13,605 nt of DNA from Methanoregula sp. (GTDB taxonomy: Archaea > Halobacteriota > Methanomicrobia > Methanomicrobiales > Methanospirillaceae): NCBI GenBank assembly GCA_026394635.1, contig JAPKXV010000314.1, forward strand, positions 1 to 13,605, given 5' to 3'. The stretch's first letter is position 1, and every line of letters starts with the position of its first letter. A program made the position numbers and the translations under genes. The notes below the pieces were generated by a model, which saw only the letters and a list, made by a program, of their open reading frames with translations, did no database searches and was not told where the DNA came from. Below are positions 1-7,093 of this stretch, piece by piece.

Positions 1-329
1 ACGTCCTGCTCGCTGAGGCGGGGGTCAACTACGACCACCTCTTCGACCGGGACGAGGTGAACCCGGAGTTCCCGGGCACCGACGTCGTCCTTGTCATCGG
101 GGCCAACGACGTCGTCAACCCGGGAGCGCACCGGCAGGGCAGCCCGCTCTTCGGTATGCCAATTCTCGATGTCGAACAGGCGAAGAATGTCATCGTCCTC
201 AAGCGAGGCCAGGGGAAGGGGTTCGCCGGGATCGAAGACGACCTGTTCTACCGGGACAACACGCGGATGCTCTACGGCGACGCGCGGGAGACTGTCGGGA
301 AGCTCGTGCAGGCCCTCAAGAAACTATAA
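1..329 (+). CDS. pntB: NAD(P) transhydrogenase subunit beta, C-terminal fragment (5' end outside window)
   Basis: This is the last ~108 codons of PntB, read in frame 3 from base 3 to the TAA at 327-329. The enzyme moves hydride between NADH and NADP+ and couples this to proton movement across the cell membrane. The part seen is the cytoplasmic NADP(H)-binding domain III: the GANDVVNPGA stretch, then SPLFGMPILDVEQAKNVIV, then the KRGQGKGFAGI loop, and the DNTRMLYGDA segment near the end. These match the conserved order in the family. The GTG at 57 is internal, because the frame is open and conserved upstream of it. Codons strongly favour G or C in third position, more so than in most genes here, which may hint at acquisition by transfer. 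Subunit alpha would be expected upstream. Family assignment is firm; the transfer idea is inference. Confidence 0.93.
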   Translation, partial: VLLAEAGVNYDHLFDRDEVNPEFPGTDVVLVIGANDVVNPGAHRQGSPLFGMPILDVEQAKNVIVLKRGQGKGFAGIEDDLFYRDNTRMLYGDARETVGKLVQALKKL

Positions 330-340
330 GACCCACGGGA

Positions 341-472
341 ATTTGCCAGACCGATATTACGGCACTGCCGGACCGGGCCGCTGAGGTTGCCCGGGCAAGG
401 AAGAAGGCAGCGCACGCGATTGACCGGATGTTGCGGGAAAAACAGGCATTTTTTTTAAAACCCAAATTCTGA
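341..472 (+). pseudogene. Coding-like remnant after pntB, no start codon
   Basis: From 341 to the TGA at 470-472 one frame reads as plausible protein, with a basic, alanine-rich helical stretch (around AEVARARKKAAHAIDRML) and a short hydrophobic tail. No ATG, GTG or TTG opens it: the frame continues back into pntB in the wrong frame. It could be the decayed 3' end of a lost gene, or chance. I do not recognise the peptide. The end overlaps the T8 tract that probably terminates pnt transcription. Confidence 0.2.
449..456 (+). terminator. Oligo-T tract, probable transcription terminator of the pnt operon
   Basis: There is a run of eight T's, followed by four A's, 120 bases after the pntB stop and before the TATA box of the next gene. 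Archaeal RNA polymerase commonly terminates at such U-rich runs without a strong hairpin. The function is inferred from position and composition. Confidence 0.5.
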
Positions 473-509
473 TCCTGCCTTAAAAATAATTATTCACCTG
501 TACCAATTC

Positions 510-517
510 TTATAAAT
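510..517 (+). promoter_or_regulatory. TATA box of the zinc-ribbon gene; transcript probably leaderless
   Basis: TTATAAAT lies 28 bases before the ATG at 538. Archaeal transcription usually starts about 25 bases after the box, which would place the start at or next to the ATG. No convincing Shine-Dalgarno motif precedes the ATG, which fits a leaderless mRNA. Confidence 0.6.
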
Positions 518-537
518 CATCCCGTTGATGGTATTTT

Positions 538-1341
538 ATGCCGTTTTGTTTCTCGTGTGGAAAGGAGATTTCCGCCACTCAGAAATTCTGTGAATATTGC
601 GGGACTGCGCAGGACATTTCTGATGGTGCAGCTCTATCACCGGGACAGCAGCCGCCCCCGCCTCCTCCACCGCTGCAGGTACCTCGTGCGCAACCTCTGG
701 TTCCATCTGCAAAGAAACCTCCCTTGCCGAGAAATAGTATAATTATTGCCGGAATTATTGTCATGGTACTCGTGGCTGCCAGCGCATATTTTATCGGGAT
801 GCCGCTGGTGAAGGGCGGCCTGCCACCTTCAATGCAACCCTCCGCTCCGCCAATCCCCTCAACTGTCATGACAACGGTCATCACAACAGTCCCGCCGCCG
901 ATACCAACCCTGCGAGAAACAACCGTACCAACTGCGGTGATAACCCGGGATGACCGGTTCGAAGAGACGTACCTGGAATTATTTAACCGCAACCTTACGT
1001 ATAAATTCGGCCAGAAGGAACTATTCCCCGTTGATCTCACCCGCCCGCCTCTCTTCATCAAGTTCAATGTAATCCCGGTCATGGTGAACAAATCCAAACT
1101 CGCAGATATTGGGCTTTCCACCGAACATACGGTCTATGCGGTCTATCCGGACCCGAATTCATGGTTTGAGGTAAAAGTTCTGGACGCTGTCTCCGGCACA
1201 GTCGTGGATGCACGGGGTTTTAACAAAGAGTATAACCAGTATACAAAGCAGGAGTTCATGGTCAGGGAAAAAGGAAATTACACAGTCGAGATGTCGGGGA
1301 ACGGGGTGACCGTCAATACCCAGATACTGACGGGAGATTAA
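538..1341 (+). CDS. Zinc-ribbon, single-membrane-segment protein of unknown function
   Basis: This is a 267-residue protein. Residues 4-21 form a zinc ribbon with two CxxC pairs (C4, C7, C18, C21). Residues 35-65 are rich in proline and probably unstructured. Residues ~67-88 are one hydrophobic membrane segment, and residues ~92-138 are a Pro/Thr-rich linker. Residues ~139-267 form a mainly beta globular domain, with repeated hydrophobic/polar alternation such as YTVEMSGNGVTVN. The expected topology is zinc ribbon inside, C-terminal domain outside. Many methanogens carry families of such proteins with variable outer domains, but I know of no proven role. It is not in an operon: it has its own TATA box and faces the ppx gene. 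The ATG at 538 is chosen because the ribbon begins at once and the TATA distance fits. The domain order is seen; no function is assigned. Confidence 0.85.
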   Translation: MPFCFSCGKEISATQKFCEYCGTAQDISDGAALSPGQQPPPPPPPLQVPRAQPLVPSAKKPPLPRNSIIIAGIIVMVLVAASAYFIGMPLVKGGLPPSMQPSAPPIPSTVMTTVITTVPPPIPTLRETTVPTAVITRDDRFEETYLELFNRNLTYKFGQKELFPVDLTRPPLFIKFNVIPVMVNKSKLADIGLSTEHTVYAVYPDPNSWFEVKVLDAVSGTVVDARGFNKEYNQYTKQEFMVREKGNYTVEMSGNGVTVNTQILTGD

Positions 1342-1366
1342 CAGGCAAAATCCATATCAAACCCGG

Positions 1367-1371
1367 TTTTT
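1367..1371 (+). terminator. Short T5 tract after the zinc-ribbon gene
   Basis: A run of five T's follows a CCGG 26 bases after the stop codon at 1341. It is the first U-rich stretch that could end this transcript. Support is positional only. Confidence 0.3.
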
Positions 1372-1423
1372 GCTCATGGAGAATCGGCTTCTGGTGAAAT
1401 CCCGGTTCAACCTCCGGTATGAG

Positions 1424-1552
1424 CGTTCCTGCTGGAACGATTTTCCCCTGGTATCATCAGGGGTGATGCCAAAGTGGCGGGGGCAATGTACATCGAATAT
1501 GTCCTGGTGGACATCTTCTTTTAGTTTGCCCGTCCCTGTGGGAACGGCAAAC
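1424..1552. other. Cluster of three hairpins in the convergent intergenic region
   Basis: Three inverted repeats follow each other. CGTTCC (1424-1429) pairs with GGAACG (1434-1439) across a 4-base loop. CCCCTG (1445-1450) pairs with CAGGGG (1458-1463) across a 7-base loop. GTTTGCC (1524-1530) pairs with GGCAAAC (1546-1552), and its stem continues inward with CCC/GGG and neighbouring pairs separated by small bulges. They lie between the ends of two convergent genes, so they could be 3'-end structures, a bidirectional termination or processing region, or a small structured RNA. Open frames crossing the region on both strands do not look like protein. The pairing is seen; the function is not known. 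Confidence 0.4.
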
Positions 1553-1569
1553 ACTCTCAAGAACATTAT

Positions 1570-1575
1570 AAAAAA
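1570..1575 (-). terminator. Oligo-U tract ending the ppk-CHAD-ppx transcript
   Basis: On the minus strand a T6 run starts 25 bases after the ppx stop codon. It is the nearest and strongest U-tract for ending the polyphosphate operon. Inferred from position. Confidence 0.45.
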
Positions 1576-1600
1576 CAATGATTTCTCCGGAGCCCCAAAA

Positions 1601-3193
1601 TTAAACAGCTGGTTCCAGTTCTTTCCTGCGCAGTTCCAGGACAAGGTGTTTTGAGAAAATCTTAAAAAATGCCGTCCTCTCGCCTTCCACACCCCAGAGC
1701 TCGAGCTGGCAGTTGCCTCTCGCTACGACTTCAAGATGCACGGCCTCTTTCTCCACCCTGATGAACCTGACCCGCTGCACGAGGGCTGCATGGCTCCGGT
1801 CAAGGCTTTCTGCGAGGCGTAAAAACATCGAAAGGATACGCACCATCCCGCGCTCGGCAGGTTCGAGATCAAGCATCTCCGGCCTGTTTTTCCGGGGCAT
1901 CTTCTTCCGGTGAAACCGTGCAATGTTTGCCATGATCGCGATCTCCTTGTCGTCAAATCCCAGCAGTTCCGCGTTGCTGATGATATAGTAAGAGTGGGCA
2001 TGGTGGTTGGTATACGAGATGAATGACCCGATATCATGCAGGAATGTGGCACTCTCGAGGAGTTCACGCTCCCTCTCACCGAATGCGTGCAGCTTCTGTT
2101 TTTTTGCCGAGTCAAAGAGCCCCAGCGCAAGCATGGTCACCGTGCGGGCATGGGCTTCGTTGATGCCGCATGACCGGCCCAGCTGCAAAACGCTATGCTG
2201 GCGCGGCGAGAGTTCCCCAAACAGCGGGAACTCGTCCATGCGGGACAGGTAATCCGCCAAAAGACCGTCCTGTAACCCCCGGGTCGTTGTGGTGATGCTT
2301 GCAAGGCCAAGATCCTTCATCAGGGTATCGATAATGGCAGCCCCGGCAATGATAATATCTGCCCGTTCAGGGTTCATCCCCGGGACGTTCCGCCGTTGTG
2401 TTACGGGAAGAGCACAGAGCATTTCGATAACTTTTTTCAGGTCCCGGTGGGTAAGGGTACCGTTGGATAGGCCGGAATTCTGGTGCAGGGTGCGGTTTGC
2501 GATCGCGGCAAGGTTTATGATCGTACCGGAACTTCCGATAGCACTATCGGTTTTCTCCGATTTGATCTTCTGCACGACATGGACGATCTGGTTCCTGACA
2601 TGGTGCTGGAGTTTTTTATACCGGTCGTGCGAGACCGGGCCGGTATCAGACGGGGGGAAGTACTGGTTGGTGAGCCGGATGGAACCGAGTTTCAGGCTTT
2701 CGAGGTACAGGTACTCCTGCTTGTTTCCCACAATGAGTTCAGTGCTCCCGCCGCCGATATCGATAAAAAGCGCCTGCCGCTCACTAAGCGTAATCCCGCT
2801 TGCGACCCCTAAATAGATCAAACGTGCCTCCTCGCGCCCGGAGATGACCCGGACGTCAAGATGTGCTTCCCTCCGGAGCCGGCTTAAGAGCTCGTTCTGG
2901 TTTGCCGCTTCCCGTGTGGCTGAGGTTGCTACCGCGACAAATTCCTCGCAGCCAAACGTACGCGCAAGGTCGACAAATGTCTTGCAGACGACGACAGCGC
3001 GGTCAATTGCTTCGGGCAGGAGCTCCTCGTTCTCAAACTCCCCCTCCCCGAGCCGTACCTGCTGTTTCTTTTTTGTAAGGGTTGAGAAAGAATGGTTCGG
3101 GTTGAACCTGACAACGAGCAGCCGGACTGAGTTTGTGCCGATATCGATGAAAGCCACAATATGGTCTTGTGCACCTGCAGGAGTTGTCGTCAT
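1601..3193 (-). CDS. ppx: Exopolyphosphatase / guanosine pentaphosphate phosphatase (Ppx/GppA) with C-terminal HD domain
   Basis: This 530-residue cytoplasmic protein belongs to the Ppx/GppA branch of the ASKHA fold and is predicted to release phosphate from polyphosphate ends, or to hydrolyse pppGpp. Conserved pieces in order: phosphate-1 motif DIGTNS (17-22); ISGREEARLIYLG (117-129), holding the glutamate expected to act as catalytic base (E121); phosphate-2 motif DIGGGSTEL (145-153); SSGT (221-224); and RADIIIAGAAI (277-287). Residues ~325-520 are a long-form C-terminal HD domain with H348, H386-D387, H397/H398, H428 and D465. The ATG at 3193 overlaps the TGA of the upstream CHAD-HD gene by four bases (ATGA), so translation is probably coupled. 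It is the last gene of the ppk operon. Ppx and GppA activities cannot be told apart from sequence alone. Confidence 0.93.
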   Translation of the reverse strand: MTTTPAGAQDHIVAFIDIGTNSVRLLVVRFNPNHSFSTLTKKKQQVRLGEGEFENEELLPEAIDRAVVVCKTFVDLARTFGCEEFVAVATSATREAANQNELLSRLRREAHLDVRVISGREEARLIYLGVASGITLSERQALFIDIGGGSTELIVGNKQEYLYLESLKLGSIRLTNQYFPPSDTGPVSHDRYKKLQHHVRNQIVHVVQKIKSEKTDSAIGSSGTIINLAAIANRTLHQNSGLSNGTLTHRDLKKVIEMLCALPVTQRRNVPGMNPERADIIIAGAAIIDTLMKDLGLASITTTTRGLQDGLLADYLSRMDEFPLFGELSPRQHSVLQLGRSCGINEAHARTVTMLALGLFDSAKKQKLHAFGERERELLESATFLHDIGSFISYTNHHAHSYYIISNAELLGFDDKEIAIMANIARFHRKKMPRKNRPEMLDLEPAERGMVRILSMFLRLAESLDRSHAALVQRVRFIRVEKEAVHLEVVARGNCQLELWGVEGERTAFFKIFSKHLVLELRRKELEPAV

Positions 3194-4863
3194 TCTATCA
3201 CCATGGTGCGTGAAAAGACCCGGGAAAAGAGGTCGGCTTTCTGGATCGCCCGGGCCTTTTCCACGGATACATCCCCGTCATGCTCAAGCCGGCAGGTCAC
3301 TTCAGCCACAGAGATCGTGCATGCCAGCGACTGGACCCGGTTGGTGTGGGGGTAATCAAGCCCGTCAGCGACACGGAGCAGGGCAGCGCAGGTGCAGACG
3401 ATCTTTTTGTCCTTGGGTCTCAGGGATGCAAACACCGCATCCTTGCTACCGGGGACCGGTTTGCGGTGGAAGCGGGCGATAAGTGCGACAATACTGCGTT
3501 CGCGGTCAGAGAGCGGGAGGGTGCGGTCCTCGTGTATCATGGAAAAACTCCGGGTGTGGTGGCCTTTCTGCCCGAATGCCCACCCGATATCATGGAGGAG
3601 CCCGGCGCATTCAAGGTAAAACCGCTCCTCCCCGGAATAATGGTGGAGCCCGGCAAGCTCATCAAAGAGCATCAGGGCAAGCCGGGTTACCTGGTGCGCG
3701 TGCTCCTGTCCTTCGGGAAATGACCCGGCAAGCGCATGGACGGGATCAAGGGAACGTTCTTTTGATCGTTTTGCACCATTTTTTTGAACGGGAAGTTCTA
3801 TTACCTTGCTCGTTTCTGCTGCTACGCTTATCTCGTTGTGCAGGCGTTCCCAGACATTGTGTGATTTGCAGTCCTCCCATGATGCACGCAGTTCCCGGTA
3901 GATGGTATCCCGTTCGTTTTTCCTGTCCAGGAGCAGCTGGATTACGTCCGGTTCCAGAGGAGGTCCCTCCAAACCGTTCGCCGGAGCACGGGAAGTGTCC
4001 TGTCCGGACAACTCCTGGGGCTGTTGTGCAACCACTCCGGCAAGGAACTGCGCCCAGACATCGCAGTCATGGAGCGTGCCAAGCGATTCCTGCAGTTTTT
4101 TTATGTGTTTCAGGGCGGATTTCAGCCGGTTCGGGTACAGTGGGCGGTACACTTCCATGGTATAGCGGAGCTTCTTTGTCGCAATACGTGCCGTATGATG
4201 CCCTTCTGTATCATCAGGGTTATGTATCGCCCCGTCATGCGAAAGCATCCCGTCCAGTACCAGTCCGATATTGCCTGCAGCCGCACGGTAGAGTTCCGCA
4301 GGCAGTTCAGGTTCATCATTCCCCATTTTTTTGGTTTTTGTAAATTCGTGGAGTGCTGCAGTGATCTCTTCGGCAGTATTGCCGTTTTCAAGCAGGGTGA
4401 GTGCGGCAAGCACATCCGCCTGCTGGCGTTCCCGTTGTTTATGCAGGAGTTCAATGAGTGAGGATACCCCATGATTTCCCTTGAATATGGGGGGATGTTT
4501 CTCTGCATAGGAGGACAGAAACATGATCTGGACATCGGTGTCCCGTGCATTGCCCAGTGCGCCGGTGATTGCTTTAATCCCTTTCATCCAGCACCGGTAT
4601 TTTTTTTCCAGAAAACAGGGTGCAAAGAGGGGCAGGGCACTGCGCAGCCTCCGGGACGCTACCCGCATCGAGTGTACATGTTCGGGATTGCTGCCCTCTC
4701 GGACCCCGTCAATTTCGCGAGTAAACGCCCTCAACCGGGGAACAAGGCGCTGTGCGGCAAACCTGCACTGTACACGTTCACGGGCTGCCACGGTACCATG
4801 CTCCTCGGTGCGATATGAACCATCTTTGAGCGTTCGGCTCACCATCCTTGTCCCCGCCTTCAC
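3190..4863 (-). CDS. CHAD domain fused to a Ppx-type HD domain, predicted polyphosphate-binding protein
   Basis: The longest frame is 557 residues from a GTG at 4863. Residues ~26-345 are a CHAD domain: HSMRVASRRLRSAL (64-77), LGNARDTDV (103-111), HHTARIATKKLRYTMEVY (222-239) and LGTLHDCDVW (261-270). These basic, histidine-bearing helices line the polyphosphate-binding face in characterised CHAD proteins. Residues ~374-557 are an HD domain that aligns closely with the C-terminal domain of the neighbouring Ppx (LLHDIG versus FLHDIG; IARFHRK in both; RVADGLD versus RLAESLD), with H388/H390, H424-D425, H435/H436, H466 and D503 kept. The start is uncertain: GTG 4863, ATG 4845, or GTG 4791, which has AGGAG nine bases before it and overlaps ppk by only 14 bases. 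I favour 4791 or 4845, since CHAD homology begins near residue 26. A polyP sensor or chaperone role is inferred. Confidence 0.88.
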   Translation of the reverse strand: MKAGTRMVSRTLKDGSYRTEEHGTVAARERVQCRFAAQRLVPRLRAFTREIDGVREGSNPEHVHSMRVASRRLRSALPLFAPCFLEKKYRCWMKGIKAITGALGNARDTDVQIMFLSSYAEKHPPIFKGNHGVSSLIELLHKQRERQQADVLAALTLLENGNTAEEITAALHEFTKTKKMGNDEPELPAELYRAAAGNIGLVLDGMLSHDGAIHNPDDTEGHHTARIATKKLRYTMEVYRPLYPNRLKSALKHIKKLQESLGTLHDCDVWAQFLAGVVAQQPQELSGQDTSRAPANGLEGPPLEPDVIQLLLDRKNERDTIYRELRASWEDCKSHNVWERLHNEISVAAETSKVIELPVQKNGAKRSKERSLDPVHALAGSFPEGQEHAHQVTRLALMLFDELAGLHHYSGEERFYLECAGLLHDIGWAFGQKGHHTRSFSMIHEDRTLPLSDRERSIVALIARFHRKPVPGSKDAVFASLRPKDKKIVCTCAALLRVADGLDYPHTNRVQSLACTISVAEVTCRLEHDGDVSVEKARAIQKADLFSRVFSRTMVIE

Positions 4864-6880
4864 GCGTATAGGTGCCGCTGCTACTCATCCACCGGAGTTT
4901 TTCCGTATCGTGGAGTTGCCGGTCAAGGATGATGTCAATAAGCGCGGACTTGATCACCGGATCCTCAACCGGAAAGAGGACTTCAACACGCCGGTCAAGG
5001 TTTCTTGGCATCAGGTCAGCACTCCCCAGCAGCACTTCGCGCTCTCCCCCGTTATGGAAATAATACAGCCGGGCATGCTCAAGGAACCTCCCGATGATGG
5101 TGCTTACCCTGATATTCTCCGAGATCCCTAAAATCCCCGGGCGGAGGCAGCAGACCCCGCGCACCTGAAGATCGACCCTGATACCAGCCTGTGATGCCCG
5201 GTACAGGGCGGCAATACACTCCCGGTCGACCAGTGCGTTCATCTTGAAGATAATCCTGCCGTCTCCATGCGTCGTGTGCCGGGTAATCTCCCGTCCAATT
5301 TTTTCGAGGATCGATTGCCGCAGGGAAACGGGGGCAACAAGGAGTTTCCGGTAGTGCTCAATGCGGGCATACCCGGTCAAGAGATTAAAGAGATCCGCCA
5401 CATCCGCGCCCGTCTCCCGGTCGCAGGTAAAGATCCCGAAATCCGTGTATATCCTGCTGGATGTGGCATTGTAGTTGCCGGTCCCGAGGTGCAGGTACCG
5501 GCAGATCCCGTCCTTTTCACGCCGGATAACCATGCAGAGTTTCGCATGTACCTTGAGCCCGACAATCCCGTATACGACGTGGACGCCCGCCCGCTCCAGC
5601 TGCCGGGCCCAGCCGATATTATTCTCCTCGTCAAATCGCGCCTTGAGTTCAATGAGCGCAGCAACCGCCTTTCCGTTCTCGCGGGCTTCCATGAGTGCGG
5701 CGACAACCGGGGAATTTGCCCCAACGCGGTAGAGGGTGATCTTGATCGCAAGTACATCGGGGTCATGCGCTGCCTGCCGGATAAAGTTTACTACCGGTGA
5801 AAAACTGTCATACGGGTGGAAGAGCAGGATATCCTCTTTTTTTATTCCGGCGAAAATATCCCTGCCGTCAGCAATTATGGGTGGGACCGAGGGGACAAAG
5901 GGGGTGTCCTTAAGGTCCTGCCGGTTGAGGGAAAGCACCTGCATCATATCCGCCATCCCGACGGGTTGGTCCAGCCGGTAGATCATGAGGGAAGTGCTGC
6001 CAAGTTTCTGCTCCAGCATGTGGCAGATCCGGTCGGGCATGGAACGGTGCACTTCGATCCTCACCGGCCTGCCGGTCCGGCGCTGCTCCATCACCTCCTC
6101 GACGGCAGTCAGGAGGTCGGATGCCTCATCTTCCTCTATCTCAAGGTCTGCATCCCGGGTGATACGGAACGGGTAGGCGGCAACCACGTCAAGCCCGGAG
6201 AAGAGCAGGTCAAGGTTAGCAGCAATCACCTCTTCAAGCAGGACAAAATGGACGTCAGCATCGTCCTCGTGGGAGAGATCCCCGGTCTTTGGGATGCGCA
6301 GGAGCCGGGAGAAGAGTCGTGTCGGGACCTTGACGCGGGCGAAATACTCCCTGTTCTGGTCTTGTATGATGATTGCAAGGTTCAGCGAGAGGTTGGAGAT
6401 GAACGGGAACGGATGCGAGACATCAAAGGCAAGCGGGGTGAGTACGGGAAAGATCTCATCAATGAAATGTTTGCGCACGGCTGCCTGCTGGTCCGGACTG
6501 AGCGTGCCGTACGTATGGATATGGATACCGGACGCCGCGAGCTGCGGGATGAGGTCTTCTATCCAGCATTCCGCCTGATCTGCAAGCGTGGGAATGAGTG
6601 CAGCCCGGATTGCATCGAGTTGCCGGGCCGGTGTCATGCCGTCCGGGGGTGCTTCAAGCACACCATTTTCCAGCTGTCTCTGGAGCCCTGCGACCCGGAT
6701 CATGAAGAATTCGTCAAGGTTGTTTGCAAAAATTGCATGGAACTTCACCCGTTCGAGCAGGGGATGGGACCTGTCCTGCGCCTCATCGAGCACATGCCGG
6801 TTGAAGGCAAGCCAGCCCAGCTCACGGTTGATAAAAAGCGACGGATCATAAAAATCAGCGGGTGACGATCCTGCAGGCAT
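4778..6880 (-). CDS. ppk1: Polyphosphate kinase 1
   Basis: This 700-residue enzyme makes long-chain polyphosphate from the gamma phosphate of ATP and can run in reverse; its length is normal for PPK1. The N domain starts with the family signature FINRELGWLAFNRHVLDEA (16-34) and NNLDEFFMIRVAGL (53-66). The first catalytic domain has TLYRV with R385, ARFDEENN with R415 (both equivalents of Mg/phosphate-binding arginines), and VHAKL with H445, the autophosphorylated histidine. HLGTGNYN (464-471) follows. The second catalytic domain has EHARLYYFHNG (601-611) with the second conserved histidine H602, then GSADLMPRNLDRRVEVLFP. All key residues are present, so it should be active. The start is ATG 6880, close to the N-terminal signature. 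The last ~30 residues lie beyond the conserved fold and overlap the possible starts of the CHAD-HD gene. It is the first gene of the polyP operon. Confidence 0.97.
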   Translation of the reverse strand: MPAGSSPADFYDPSLFINRELGWLAFNRHVLDEAQDRSHPLLERVKFHAIFANNLDEFFMIRVAGLQRQLENGVLEAPPDGMTPARQLDAIRAALIPTLADQAECWIEDLIPQLAASGIHIHTYGTLSPDQQAAVRKHFIDEIFPVLTPLAFDVSHPFPFISNLSLNLAIIIQDQNREYFARVKVPTRLFSRLLRIPKTGDLSHEDDADVHFVLLEEVIAANLDLLFSGLDVVAAYPFRITRDADLEIEEDEASDLLTAVEEVMEQRRTGRPVRIEVHRSMPDRICHMLEQKLGSTSLMIYRLDQPVGMADMMQVLSLNRQDLKDTPFVPSVPPIIADGRDIFAGIKKEDILLFHPYDSFSPVVNFIRQAAHDPDVLAIKITLYRVGANSPVVAALMEARENGKAVAALIELKARFDEENNIGWARQLERAGVHVVYGIVGLKVHAKLCMVIRREKDGICRYLHLGTGNYNATSSRIYTDFGIFTCDRETGADVADLFNLLTGYARIEHYRKLLVAPVSLRQSILEKIGREITRHTTHGDGRIIFKMNALVDRECIAALYRASQAGIRVDLQVRGVCCLRPGILGISENIRVSTIIGRFLEHARLYYFHNGGEREVLLGSADLMPRNLDRRVEVLFPVEDPVIKSALIDIILDRQLHDTEKLRWMSSSGTYTREGGDKDGEPNAQRWFISHRGAWYRGSP

Positions 6881-6906
6881 GTGTACGCTCGCTCTAATGA
6901 AAGGAA

Positions 6907-6919
6907 TTGAAATTATTCT
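6907..6919 (-). promoter_or_regulatory. Possible TATA-like element for the ppk operon
   Basis: On the minus strand an AT-rich GAATAATTTC stretch lies about 30 bases before the ppk1 ATG, the distance expected for a short-leader archaeal promoter. Other AT-rich stretches further upstream are possible alternatives, and no clear Shine-Dalgarno precedes the ATG. Weak support. Confidence 0.25.
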
Positions 6920-6995
6920 ATTGATGGTAAATATCTTACCTTAAAGATGGATCTTTTCTTTCATATATCCATGTATCACTGACCGCTTTTTGCTC

Positions 6996-7035
6996 GAGGC
7001 TGTCCAACAATTGTCATATCTCGTTGGACAGCCTC
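6996..7035. repeat. Perfect 13-bp inverted repeat between the divergent ppk and cimA operons
   Basis: GAGGCTGTCCAAC (6996-7008) is repeated without mismatch as its reverse complement at 7023-7035, with a 14-base spacer. It lies 28 bases upstream of the TATA box of the amino acid operon and 115 bases upstream of the ppk1 start. Its size fits an operator for a dimeric regulator. The CTGTCC core at both outer edges also resembles terminal repeats of some transposable elements, so a tiny relic of one is possible. As RNA it would form a strong hairpin. The repeat is seen directly; the role is open. Confidence 0.75.
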
Positions 7036-7063
7036 CTGATACCCTCATGAAATTACTGTCGTA

Positions 7064-7071
7064 TTTATATT
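7064..7071 (+). promoter_or_regulatory. TATA box of the cimA-ilvB-ilvN operon
   Basis: TTTATATT is the best TATA match in the gap. Its spacing predicts a transcript start near 7092-7095, about 15-18 bases before the GTG start of the first gene and almost on the ATG at 7094. Inferred from motif and distance. Confidence 0.5.
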
Positions 7072-7093
7072 CTGCGACCCCCTATATGATTTC

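Noticed and set aside
579..1121. Minus-strand 180-codon frame opposite the zinc-ribbon gene
   Set aside because: Its glycine run mirrors the proline codons of the real gene, and it has no promoter or homology signs.
1402..1420. GGTTCAA followed by CC, resembling a tRNA T-arm
   Set aside because: The invariant G53-C61 pair and the rest of a cloverleaf are missing, so this is only a short CCGG inverted repeat.
1357..1692. Minus-strand 111-codon and plus-strand 94-codon frames in the convergent gap
   Set aside because: Both run into the 3' end of ppx, overlap the hairpin cluster, and give low-complexity peptides with no known motif.
3483..4343. Open plus-strand frame of 286 codons opposite the CHAD-HD gene
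   Set aside because: Its composition is rich in Arg, Pro, Ser and Cys, as expected of a shadow of GC-biased coding sequence, and the real gene on the other strand has clear motifs.
5816..6865. Long open frame (349 codons) on the plus strand opposite ppk1
   Set aside because: It lies fully antisense to the conserved N-terminal half of Ppk1. Its peptide looks like a codon shadow, with no recognisable domain and no promoter.
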